Assembly (NCBI RefSeq): GCF_015832195.1
Contig: NC_052018.1
Span: 52,327,666-52,391,665, forward strand
Length of the DNA: 64,000 nt
Source of the DNA: Motacilla alba alba
Taxonomy: Eukaryota; Chordata; Aves; Passeriformes; Motacillidae
Direction of reading: 5' to 3'
Shown piece by piece: positions 22,901 to 32,035 of this stretch (position 1 is its first letter; each line of letters begins with the position of its first letter). Position numbers and translations under genes: made by a program. Below the pieces are notes generated by a model. It did no database searches, was not told where the DNA came from, and worked only from the letters and a program-made list of their open reading frames with translations.

Positions 22901-25835
22901 CTTAGTGTTGGTGAGACTCACTGGTTAAAGTTAGTGCACAAGCAGCAAACTCTGGAGCCAGCTCAATGTCAGCTGTAGAGCAAAGAGAAGAAAGGAGAAC
23001 TCTGCAGTGGAAGCAGAGTATTGATAACTCACCTCAAGCCACCGCCTGAAGTGGCTACCCATGGTCTATTTCTACAACAAAGTATCAGAGTCATCCCAAA
23101 TATTTAATGCTTTACTCTCCTTCTCACAAAGTCAACAGAAAGTCCTCACTGACTGAAATGGAAGCAGAAGGAGCTGCAAATACTTAAGAAAACTTCTTAA
23201 ACATTGAAATCTCTTTTTCCTTGCCTAAATTCAAATGAGACCAAAGTTGAAGGCTGATCCTCAGTGACACAACAACCTTTAGAGGCTTCCAGTAAAGAGG
23301 TTTCTTCTGTTCAGTGTTTTGAAGCTCTTTGAAGAGTGTAACAAACACTCCAGTGATTATTCATCACCCATAAAAGAGGGCCCCTTTTATGCTTATCTGG
23401 TTAAAACTAGGGGCTGGGGGGCCATGACTAATTCTATGAGTCAGCTCTTTGCTAAGAAAGTAGAAATTAAAGATCTAAGGTGCATTTGGCATTCTTGAAG
23501 TACTATCTTTACTGAATGTAATTTTGGTGTTTCTTTATTTTAATATACTTCCTAGTGTGTTCTTACACTGAATGAAAAAAGCCTCTAAAGAGTTTCTGAG
23601 GCATGACATTGCCCTCTAGCTGTGGCTACAGAAATAGTTTACCTTTTCTTCAAATAATGCCATAAACCAGAAACAACAAACCAGCAGTTTGGAGAAGTGC
23701 AAGGGCAAAAATAAAGTGACTCTAGGCATGCCACACTCAGAAAATCACAACAACAACAAACGAGACACCTGCATCTGAGATTTTGTGCAGAAGGCTTAAA
23801 TGAAGTCTCTGTCAACCTCATGACCTGGCACCACACACATGATCTCACATGAACTGTCATCCATCCTACTCAGTGCACCTTCTCCCTGCTCCTCAGCTCT
23901 CAGTAAGGAGGCTGAACATGACTAATTCAGGCTTATCAAAACTGCAGCTAGTTCAGGAATAAATGTCCAAGGTGAAGATTACTTCAAAGATTCTTCCATA
24001 ACTTTGCACTTGGTAATGTTACGGGTACAAAAATCTCAATGAGATGAAAACTCTACTTGGTTGTGGCAGGCTTGTCCAATGCCAATGACAGTATTATATT
24101 GCTTGGAGTGTTCCTCCACCACCACCAGAACACAAAAACATAGAGAATGCTCTGCAGCTGCAGCTGCTCTGCAGCTTCACACCTTATGTTCATACCTCTT
24201 CTCTCCTGTGTTTCTCCTCTTTTGGGATATTATCTGCAGGAGCAATATCTCCAACAATGCATTCAGCCATATCATGAACCAAAGCTAATCGTATGCATCT
24301 GACAAGAAGGAGGGACAGAACAATTAGTTTTTCAGCATTTTAAGTTGAAAACTTATCCAAAAGGCTAAGAGACTGCAGAATTTATCCCCCTTCATACACT
24401 CTAAAGGTTGGTTGGAGCCTTTCTTAAATTTTATTTTCACTTTTTTGTTAAGGGAAGTATTTTCCACCTAAACATGATTTTGATTTTTGATTTTTTGTCC
24501 CTACTGCTTATAAATGTAGATTTAAGTATAAATACACTGGTTACCAGAGCATAGTATTCAAAAGTAATGTACTTAGCTTTTGTATGCTTGGCTTTTAGAG
24601 ATGTTGTGGTAATCAACTACATTATACACTTCACATTATTCCTGCAACAGGTAGAAGGTAATCTGATTGGAGCAATCCCAAATTCAGTATATAATCTGTC
24701 ACTCACAGCTCTGCAGTTATGCCAGTCTGAAGCAGAATAGTCAAAAAACCCTTCATATAAGCTCCTAGAGCTTTCTCTGCTATCCTAGAGGCTTTCTGTG
24801 GTTCCTTACTGCTGCTGAGTGCTCCTTCAGTCTGTCAAAATTGACATGGTCTATGGCTCTGACATGGCTGTCTGTTGCTTGACATTGTTTTTTAACAAGG
24901 GTCTTCAGAGCCAGTTTATTCACGGCTTGAAAGAAGACCAGCTTTGAGCCTCTGCACTAAGGACTTGCCTCAACACTCACAGTTAAGCAATAAAGTTTTT
25001 ATCCCCTTTCAAACGACCAGGTAAACAGGACGCTGTCGAAAGGATAGAGGGAAAAGAAGAGGGGAAAGGATTTCAAATTCCTTCGGTGTGATTTAAAAGC
25101 TTTTACTCGGGACAACAGCTTCTTTTAGCATTTTGTTTGCAGCACTCCCACAACATTAACATACGGTCGTGATAAGCAGAGGCAGTCTCACCTGTCCTTG
25201 TTAAGGCTTTTGTCTTCAGTCACCAAAGCCATCATCGCCATCCTGTACATATGGTCGGAGACGCTCTCTGGCTTTGCCACGTTCCTGTACACCCATCCCG
25301 TCCGCGGTACTCTCTGCGCTCATGCCACAGAATCACAGAATCAGTTAGGCTGGAAAAGGCAGCAGAGATCATCGAGTCCAACCTCTGGGCGGATACCACC
25401 GTATCCACCACACCACGGCACCGTAAAGGTTAAAACCCTCGGTTTTGCAGGCCCTCGTTTCAGAGACACCGGCAGAAATTCCGCCCCACCACGGCCTCCG
25501 CGCTCCGCAGAGCTTGAATGCTCGCAGAGAACACCTGCCCCAAGGCCAGCCCGGCCCCCAAGGCTGGCCCCGGCCCCTGGCTGGGGGGCCAGGCCGCAGC
25601 CGAAGGGCCGGGACACGGCGGCACCCACGAGCCCCGCCGCAGCCCCGGCCCGGTCGGGCCCGCTGCGCCGGCATCAGGCGGGCGCAAGCCCCGGCTCACG
25701 CCGGCCCCGGCCAGCCCCGGCCCCGCTGCCAGCCCGGGCACTGCCGAGGGAACCCGGCCCCAGCCCCGCGCCCACCTTGAGCTGCCCAAGCAGCCGCAGG
25801 AAGGGCAGCAGCCCGACCCTGCCGCCCGCCGCCAT
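16884..25835 (-). CDS. HDDC2: HDDC2 (HD domain-containing protein 2, 5'-deoxynucleotidase), six exons, complete
   Basis: Six exons (25776..25835, 25192..25313, 24196..24298, 21961..22029, 18158..18296, 16884..16978) join in frame with GT/AG introns into 195 residues; human HDDC2 is 204. HD-domain phosphohydrolases of the YfbR type remove the 5' phosphate from deoxynucleoside monophosphates using a bound metal. The metal ligands are all present: His41 (SVSDHMYRMA), His69-Asp70 (ALVHDMAEC) and Asp135 (KQLDQCEM); Glu73 is at the expected catalytic position. No signal peptide or membrane segment is seen, so a soluble protein is likely. The start is the ATG at 25835-25833 in a CpG-rich context, giving an N-terminus 8 residues shorter than human. 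Neighbour: convergent TPD52L1. Identification is from memory of the family and very strong across the exons. Confidence 0.97.
16979..18157 (-). other. HDDC2 intron 5
   Basis: This 1.2-kb intron holds no repeat that I recognise. An 88-codon open frame on the plus strand (17116-17382) has no recognisable family signature. Confidence 0.8.
18158..18296 (-). CDS. HDDC2: HDDC2 exon 5 (third metal ligand)
   Basis: It encodes EYENQSTAEAKFVKQLDQCE, then residues ending in GRLQDFFDSTA plus one base of a glycine codon. Asp135 in KQLDQCE is the last metal ligand of the HD fold. The acceptor is AATGTTTTCAG and the donor GTATGA. Confidence 0.97.
18297..21960 (-). other. HDDC2 intron 4
   Basis: This 3.7-kb AT-rich intron shows a 9-bp perfect inverted repeat at 19234-19254 (GATCCACAG, spacer AAC, CTGTGGATC). 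No element or extra exon was recognised. Confidence 0.8.
21961..22029 (-). CDS. HDDC2: HDDC2 exon 4
   Basis: A 69-base, phase-0 exon encoding 23 residues that end in LRKEIYELWE, the helix before the third metal-binding segment. The acceptor is TTTTTTTTCAG and the donor GTAAGT. It is more diverged than its neighbours (human: EAMKQITQLLPEDLRKE). Confidence 0.95.
22030..24195 (-). other. HDDC2 intron 3
   Basis: This 2.2-kb intron carries an antisense fragment of an avian endogenous-retrovirus LTR at about 22152-22530. I saw nothing else that could be identified. Confidence 0.8.
22152..22530 (+). mobile_element. Partial LTR of an avian endogenous retrovirus (ERVL-like)
   Basis: It resembles a common bird LTR: GGCATGGCAAGGTTTGG near the left end, GGTAGCACCTCTGGGATAAC followed by a TATA-like ATATTTAAGG (22222-22236), then imperfect short repeats built on CAGCCCGTG, CCCATGGTGGAGCAGAT and CACTGGAGCAGGCTCCTGGC. 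It lacks the right part with poly(A) signal and U5 and has no paired LTR, so it is a decayed solo fragment. It is antisense to HDDC2. The family assignment is from memory of the sequence type. Confidence 0.65.
24196..24298 (-). CDS. HDDC2: HDDC2 exon 3 (HD motif)
   Basis: It encodes CIRLALVHDMAECIVGDIAP, then ADNIPKEEKHRREE, with the HD dyad His69-Asp70 and Glu73. The acceptor is TTCTTGTCAG and the donor GTATGA. Confidence 0.97.
24299..25191 (-). other. HDDC2 intron 2
   Basis: This 0.9-kb intron contains no repeat or extra exon that I could recognise. Confidence 0.85.
25192..25313 (-). CDS. HDDC2: HDDC2 exon 2 (first metal-binding His)
   Basis: It encodes RVPRTGWVYRNV, then PESVSDHMYRMA (His41), and ends LNKD plus two bases of an arginine codon. 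The acceptor AGCGCAG and donor GTGAGA are clear. A same-strand CR1 3' end begins about 11 bases upstream of the acceptor AG. Confidence 0.96.
25314..25775 (-). other. HDDC2 intron 1
   Basis: A short intron of 462 bases. Its 3' quarter is a CR1 fragment and its 5' half is CpG-island sequence. Confidence 0.9.
25325..25426 (-). mobile_element. CR1 3'-end fragment abutting HDDC2 exon 2
   Basis: On the plus strand it reads CACAGAATCACAGAATCAG, GGCTGGAAAAGG, then AGATCATCGAGTCCAACCTC, then ATACCACC and CACGGCACC, which is a CR1 tail in minus orientation. It is about 100 bp and 5'-truncated. It contains CCTAAC (25344-25349, minus strand), a good branch-point match about 31 bases from the exon 2 acceptor. 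Confidence 0.9.
25776..25835 (-). CDS. HDDC2: HDDC2 exon 1 (coding part)
   Basis: It encodes the first 20 residues, MAAGGRVG then LLPFLRLLGQLK, matching the LLQFLRLVGQLK end of human exon 1. The donor is GTGGGC. The ATG is preceded by GCGGCCG. The frame stays open upstream to an ATG at 26031-26033, so a longer N-terminus is possible only if transcription begins farther upstream; the short form is favoured by comparison with human. Confidence 0.92.
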
Positions 25836-25865
25836 CGGCCGCCGGCAGCACGGGCCCGGCCGCGG

Positions 25866-25886
25866 CTCCTCCTCCTCCTCCTCCTG
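25866..25886. repeat. (CTC)7 / (GGA)n trinucleotide tract in promoter or 5' UTR
   Basis: Seven CTC units on the plus strand read as GGA-type repeats on the HDDC2 sense strand, 31-51 bases upstream of the start codon. If transcribed it gives a purine-rich 5' UTR with four or more GG pairs. Confidence 0.85.
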
Positions 25887-26130
25887 CCGGGACGCGTCCG
25901 CAGCGCGGCCCGGGCGCAGGCGTGTGGGGAGAGTGTCAGCGGGGGAACCGCGTCCCAAAAGCTCTGGCTCCCCGGGGTTCATTCGCCGCGAGAAAAACAA
26001 CACGGGCTGCGACTGCAGCGAGAAAAGCAGCAAAAGAAGCCGGGTTGCTCACGGGAACGAGCGCTGGGCAGCGGGGAAGGGAAGGTGGCAGGCGTGTCCT
26101 CTCGTCCCTTCCGCTGGGTCCAGCAGGGAG

Positions 26131-28282
26131 GAGCGAAAGGCAGCCTCGAAGGCAGGAATGGCTCATATTCTGTCAAAACTGAGCATCTCGGTGACTTTTA
26201 CCATGAAAAAAAAAATTAGAAAGAGCAAACTCATTTATTGTTCAGAGAATAACGAATAGTTATCAGAGTTGATAACTGATGAGTTGATGAGTTTAAAATT
26301 ATTCTGTGGACTCCCGGTGCCTTGCTACAAGCACATCCGTCACTTTCATGAGCTGAATAAATAAGGCGGTGACTTACCTGACATTTGGTGGATTTTCAAA
26401 ATACATTGCATTTCTTTGCTGCTTTTATCTTGCCAACTGGAATAGCAGATAATGGTTTCAATGTGGTGATGAAGTAGTCTGTGTCAGGAAAAGAACATTT
26501 GCAGTTTTGCCAGCTATCAACAGATGGCAGAGTATTTTACTTTCGTTTGTGCAAATATTTAAACTCCTAAATTAATAATAAAGCCCAGACAACATTTTAG
26601 TGACCATTTCACGGCTGTTTTCCCACAATAAAAAACAATAAAGATCAAGAAAGTTATCAACTTTACACCTGTGTACACAGTCATAGATGCCTTGGGTGTT
26701 GCAGTACACCTTTCCTGGTTGAAGTGAATCACACATCTGTTGCAGATTTGTCTTGACAGCTCTTGAAACAATCCATAATAAGAATTTCATACTTTGTCCA
26801 AGCTGTTTGCCGTCCATGTGAGTAATTTGTTTCATAATGTCCTTTTTAGACCTCCTTTAGAATGAACCCTTGAGTGATAACCATGAGGCTGGACTCACAG
26901 GTAATAACAGGTATCAGTGTAATTTTTGTAATATATGTCAATTTTATAGCATTTATATGTATATAATTCCTCTGCATGCACTTTGTGTGCTGGTTTTGCA
27001 TATTGCTTATTGATACTGGTTTTCCACCCAGTTGTTCTTCGACAGTACTTGGAGGTATCATTTATCATTTATGTGCTTTTCCAAGTACCTATCAAATGCA
27101 TCGTGTGAAGTGTTAAATGCATGGACTCTCAGTAGGCTGGAGGACCCCAGCATAATACAAATATTAGCTCTGTCAGGATTTTACTCTTCCGTAAGTAGCC
27201 CGAAAACAGAAACAAATCAGTTCCATACAATTTTAAGCAGCTTTTTTTTATGTAATTCAGAAACTTCAGCAAGGATTAGCAAAGTCTCCCTACAGGATAT
27301 TAAGGTAGTGCTAAGGATTAAGTCCCAATCTTTCATCAGTCTCAGCTGGCTTTCTTCTTCACCTTTTGCCAGAACAGATGGCAATTAAAAAAAAAAAAAA
27401 AATCCCAAAGAATCTGGTTACCGCCGAGTAATTATGATTTGTAAGCTGGAGATGGCGCTCTCTGCCCACAGATTTCTGCTTCAACCACATTTGCTGCTAC
27501 CCAATGCCAGACTGAAATTGTGCTTCCATTTCTTTAAGAAATAGCGCTGGGGGAGAGGAGTTGCTTTGCACACTTGGCACAGAAATGTGAAAATCATCTC
27601 CCCAAATTCTAGGTGGCTGGGAGCAGACCTGGTAATTACTCCTAAGGTGGATCATAATCAGTTTGTGGTTTATGTAATGTAGCACCAATGATAACACACC
27701 CGGTTTTGAAAACCCATATGTGTTCTGCCCGCATGGGCTCAGTAAACCTTGTATTGGCAAAATATCTTCAGGAAAAGTAATTAATTGACGGGATTCATTC
27801 ATTGCCATCTGTCAGGAAAAGAAAAAAAGAAAAGAAAATGTTGTGTAGTTCGGTGGACAGGGCAAAATGGTTGTGTATGACAGACCCATCAGGAAGGAAT
27901 GGCAGCCTTGATGCCCTTCCTAATAGCAACACGATTGATGAACGCCTGCCAGACACTATAAATGGTCATTTTAGCTCTTCTGACTATAATATCTTCCTTG
28001 GTCTGAGGCAATCTTAGCAACTATGTAGAGTTAACTAGTGAAAATCTATTGCAAGAATTTTTCAGTAAGGGTACAGAAGTGCAAACCTCTAGGGTGAGAG
28101 TACATGTGTGCCATGTGACTCCCTTCACTCTACCATGCACCTCACAATGCTGGACGGTGTGTCCTTGTGCCCAGGGAGCCCCACTCTTCACTATATGGGC
28201 TGTCAAAGCTGGTGAGAGGCACCTGAGAGAGGCACCGTGCACTGATATCTGTGCCAAGGGCTGGACATCTCCTGCTGAGACT
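26131..28282. other. Intergenic sequence upstream of HDDC2
   Basis: AT-rich with no recognised repeat. A short A run lies at 27387-27402. The stretch from 27415 to 27480 (GTTACCGCCGAG, then GAGATGGCGC) looks denser in CpG than its surroundings, a possible conserved element but unproven. No exon was found. Confidence 0.7.
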
Positions 28283-28612
28283 TCATAGAATCACAGAATA
28301 GTTTGGGTTGGAAAATACCTTAAAGATCATCTAGTTCCACCCCACTGCCATGGGTGGGGACTCCTTCCATTTTCGCAGTTTGCTCAAAGCCCCATCCAAC
28401 CTGGCCTGGAACACTTTCAGGGATGGGACATTCCCTGTTCCAGTGCCTCACCACACTCACAGGAGAGCATTTCTTCCTAGTATCTAATCTAAACTTAGTC
28501 GCTTTCAGTTTAAAGCCATTCCATCTTGTCCTGTCACTGCGTGCCCTTGTAAAACATCCCTCTCCGTATCAGAAGGCCAAGGAGAACCTACACTTATGGT
28601 AGCCTTCCAGTA
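28283..28612 (-). mobile_element. CR1 LINE fragment, about 330 bp
   Basis: On the plus strand it begins TCATAGAATCACAGAATAG, continues GGTTGGAAAATACC and AAAGATCATCTAGTTCCACC, then GCCCCATCCAACCTGGCC, CCAGTGCCTCACCACACTCAC and TTTAAAGCCATTCCATCTTG. This is the 3' end of a CR1 on the minus strand, 5'-truncated. Its 3' tail is intact. Confidence 0.95.
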
Positions 28613-29380
28613 GTCAGCAATAACTGTCCAGAGTGTCCCTGTTCAGTGTAGCTAAACAATGGCATCACTACCCAAAAGAAAAATGTTCTTGCTGCTGTTG
28701 CATAACATCTTGGGCTTTCTGTGATTAACAAGATTTTCTATCAGAACTCTTAGGATTAGCCTATCTAAACCTTCAAAATGGAGAAAAAGTTGTTTTATCT
28801 TATATGTGTAATGGATTGGCAGGGCCAAGAGTAGAACTTTAAATCAGCACATTTTGGGGAAAAAAAAAGTCAATTTAAGAGCAAATCAATCTTACATGAG
28901 CAGAACATTTCTAATGTAAAAAGGCAGCTGAATTAGAGGATTAGGTCACACTGCCTGATTAACATCATTTGATCTTTTGGTATTGAAAAGCCACTGGTCT
29001 TCTCAGAGAATGGAAGCATTCAAACCTTAAATGACACCACAAGCCTGGCTTAGAAAAAAACCTACTAAACTGAAAACAACTTGCCTTGCTTCAGTAATTG
29101 TTGGTTTGTCTCTGCTGTGGGGGGATGCATCTAAATCAGGATTTACAAATCCCTCACATTTTGCTATAACAAAGAAGGACTGGAAAACTGAATGAGGCCA
29201 TCTTGGGCACTATGTAGGAGAGGCTCCCAGCATGTGAATCTTGCCTCACTTTGCCATACCATACTTATTTCTTGTTTAAAGGTGGAAGAGAGATACTCAA
29301 ATATCTGTTTGATGTTCGCTTTCTTTACTATACATTCCCTGTTTGTTTTGCCTTTTTAATTTTGCTGGGGTAGGAGGTAA

Positions 29381-29415
<35 letters not shown>

Positions 29416-30190
29416 AAGAAAGAAGCTCACCTTGGCCCAAAAAGCCCACTCAGAATCTGAGAGGAATTTACTGATGATATTTGATAAGAGAGCAAGAGAG
29501 AGAGTTTTAGTTACAGTTTTTATTGTTTTTAAAACTAAATTTGTTTTAACTAAGGAACATGTTTAAACAAAGAAGCTTTCCTTAAAATTATGCCTCTTTC
29601 TTGTGAGCCTCAAAGTAAAATTGTAACAGATCAGCCTTGGTCATCTGAAATTTTCTAAGGTAAAGCAAGAATGAGGGAACCATTCTATGATATAATTAAA
29701 CCTTTTGCCACTGGAAACACCAGGAACAAGAATAAATCCCATGTAAAAACAATCCTCTGGCTACCTCTCATATCTTTTCTGTTAAGAAGCTTATACTGTT
29801 TTCACTTAATTGTACTTAAATGAGTTTTGAAGGGATTTTAACAATCACCTGCTGCTAAGTGCCACTGTAGTAAACAGTACTTAGTAAACAGCAAGCAGAC
29901 AGAAATCAAAGAATTTATTTCCTGTCTCTAATGATCTTGTGATCATTTTTCTCAAAGGATTTTTCTCTGCTTTTTATAAAGTACTAACCAGTATTCACAA
30001 GCAGTGTATTTTTACTATTTTTAAAAATGCTGATTTATTATTCATTATATTATTTTCCGTCATAGTGTTATTTCGGTTGCTAGAGACGGAGAAAATCAGT
30101 GTTTTAAGATACAGAAAAGCTGTGAATATTCTTGTTATTCCCCCAGTCATGCTTCTAAGAATTGCATATTCTTATAATGAGCACACAGAT
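28613..30190. other. Intergenic sequence
   Basis: AT-rich. It contains a 32-base A run at 29382-29413 followed by GAAAGAAAGAAG. Nothing else was recognised. Confidence 0.75.
29382..29413. repeat. Poly(A) run of 32 bases
   Basis: An uninterrupted A run followed by GAAA units. CR1 elements do not make A tails, so it is a simple repeat or the tail of an unrecognised retroposed sequence. I could not identify any gene-derived sequence upstream of it. Confidence 0.95.
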
Positions 30191-30191
30191 C

Positions 30192-30277
30192 CTGCTCAGA
30201 CTCTTGCTGTTCAGCCATCTCCCAAATGTCAGCCAAGTCAGACCCTGCTTAGCTTCCAAAATCAGATGTGATCAGGC
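30192..30277 (-). pseudogene. 5S rRNA-derived pseudogene or SINE remnant
   Basis: The minus strand reads CTGATCACATCTGATTTTGG, then AAGCTAAGCAGGGTCTGAC, then TTGGCTGACATTTGGGAGAT. This follows vertebrate 5S rRNA from about nucleotide 27 onward (CGATCTCGTCTGATCTCGG, AAGCTAAGCAGGGTC, then the TTGG and GGGAGA of the internal promoter region). The 5' quarter is missing and the 3' end is diverged. It could be a single 5S pseudogene or the head of a 5S-derived SINE such as AmnSINE1. Confidence 0.72.
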
Positions 30278-31984
30278 ATGTAACAATGTAAAGAAAAATA
30301 AACCCTGAAAGGCACTCTGAATTATAATGTACATTTTTTTTCCCTGACATGCAAGAAAGAACAAAATGGAAGTTTTATCACAACTCTGCTTCCTTTTTCG
30401 TGCCCCCACCCTCCCTTATTACTGTGAGCAACGTTTTCTCAAAATAAAGGCACACTGATTTGTTTGTTATTTTAGGCTCTGAGAAGCAGGTCAGGCTGGA
30501 ACCCTGTCCAAATGTATGCCTCTAGTCCCATTAAGGACCTATGAAGGTCCTTATCTCCATCCGTTGCACACGGATTGTGTGCACTGTCTAACAGAGAGAG
30601 CTCCTGACACTGCCCAGCTCCGTCCATCCTTTGTGGCTGTGCGTGCTTTTGCAGCCTGGAGCCGCTGCGCTCCTGTGGGTTCTCACACCACGAGAGATGC
30701 CCGTAATTAGCCGCCTTAGCTTCCTGCCCCCCTCGCGTACTGCTCGGCTATTATTTTGACGGCTGGTGACAGGGCTCTGGAGCCTCCCTTCCCCTCTGTC
30801 ACCCTGGCTAGCAGCCGCAGCTGGGCGGCCTGGTTTGCGCCCTGCCAGCCCCAGAGGGAGGGGGAGCAGGGGAGAACACCCTGAGGCCACCGTGCTCCGC
30901 TGCAGGGGCTTCAGGGGGTCTTCTAAGGGCAGGGTCGCTGGCCACAGCTGGGGGTGGTCCTCCCTTCTCTCTCATGCGACCAATACAGCACCTACACTAA
31001 TAAAAAAACTGTGCTTTGCTATTTTACTCCAAATATTTGAGCCCTTCAGACATCCCTGAACAAAACACACCAGCCATAGACATGCTCTTGCTGATCCAAG
31101 GGAACCTCTTGCATGGGCCTCTGCCTTCTAACCTGAGATTGACTTTAATTATCCATTATTTTGCCTTCCTCCCTGTGAGCCTCTTGCTGAATGCATTGTG
31201 CCACCCAGCATATTAGTCAATCATCGCAGCTTACGGAGCGCTGTACTTCACATCTTGGCTTCGGTGTCATTCATGTGCACTGAGTGGAGACAGCAACCAC
31301 TTTTAAGATGCTGGGTAGATTTAAGCATGCTAGGGCCTGTCTGTCCCTGTAGTAAATAGCTTTGCTGACATTTAAGCTGCACATGGCTTGATGTTAGGTC
31401 CAACAAAAATGTCACACTATAATCACTTTTTAAATAGCTGTTTCCGGCTCAGTTAGTACTGTATAGTTCCAGAAGAGAAAGCACTTACAAGCTGACAGGC
31501 AGAAAGGGGAACCGTCTGTATAGGATGTTTGCCTAATCCCATCCCTGCCCTTGCCTGTCAGGCTTGGAGGCTTTGTTTGTTTAAAAAAAAAAAAAAAGTG
31601 TATATAATTTAATGCCACTGTACTTTTCAGCTGGGCAGACTCTAAAGAAAACTCACAAATAAGTTCTGGGGAGAACTCACAGCTTTGATGTAGCTGTGAG
31701 GGGGTTGGGGGGCCCAGGGGGCACCCAGCCCTCGGCAGTTTCGGGGCTGATACTGTGTATTGAGGCACTATGCTGCTGAAATTCTATTGCTGTGAGAAGG
31801 TGTGTAGGTAAAATCCTAATGATCTCTGACAGCAGAAAATGTGAGGGTTTTCATATTCCCTGATACCACTCCTTAAATTTGTCTCTGTCTCTGAACCAGC
31901 CTGTGAAATACACGGACCATGGAGAAGCCATGCCAGACTTGCTTCCTCTCTCATAGACCTCAGTTTGTGTGTTACGGTGTCCAT
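30278..31984. other. Intergenic sequence with a GC-richer patch
   Basis: The patch from about 30640 to 30960 has more G+C and more CpG than its surroundings; the rest is AT-rich, with a 15-base A run at 31582-31596. No exon or repeat was recognised. Confidence 0.65.
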
Positions 31985-32035
31985 ATAGAATCACAGAGTC
32001 ATTTAGGTTGGAAAAGACCTTCATATGGTTTCACT
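31985..32035 (-). mobile_element. Very short CR1 3' end
   Basis: The plus strand reads TAGAATCACAGAGTCATTTA, then GGTTGGAAAAGACCTTCA, the CR1 3' terminus in minus orientation. The match fades after about 50 bases. Confidence 0.85.

Larger units (their letters stand above)
25440..26130. promoter_or_regulatory. HDDC2: CpG island / HDDC2 promoter region
   Basis: A sharp rise in G+C and CpG around HDDC2 exon 1, against AT-rich surroundings, marks the promoter of a housekeeping-type gene. GC-box-like CCGCCC motifs occur at about 25482 and 25822. No TATA box was identified. The start site is inferred to lie somewhat above 25835. The long open frames here (up to 353 codons on the plus strand) are by-products of scarce stop codons in GC-rich DNA. 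Confidence 0.85.

Noticed and set aside
25198..26259. Plus-strand open frame of 353 codons across the HDDC2 promoter
   Set aside because: It is antisense to HDDC2 exons 1 and 2 and runs through a CpG island where stops are rare. Composition is Pro/Ala/Arg/Ser low-complexity with no family signature, and frames of similar length are open on both strands.
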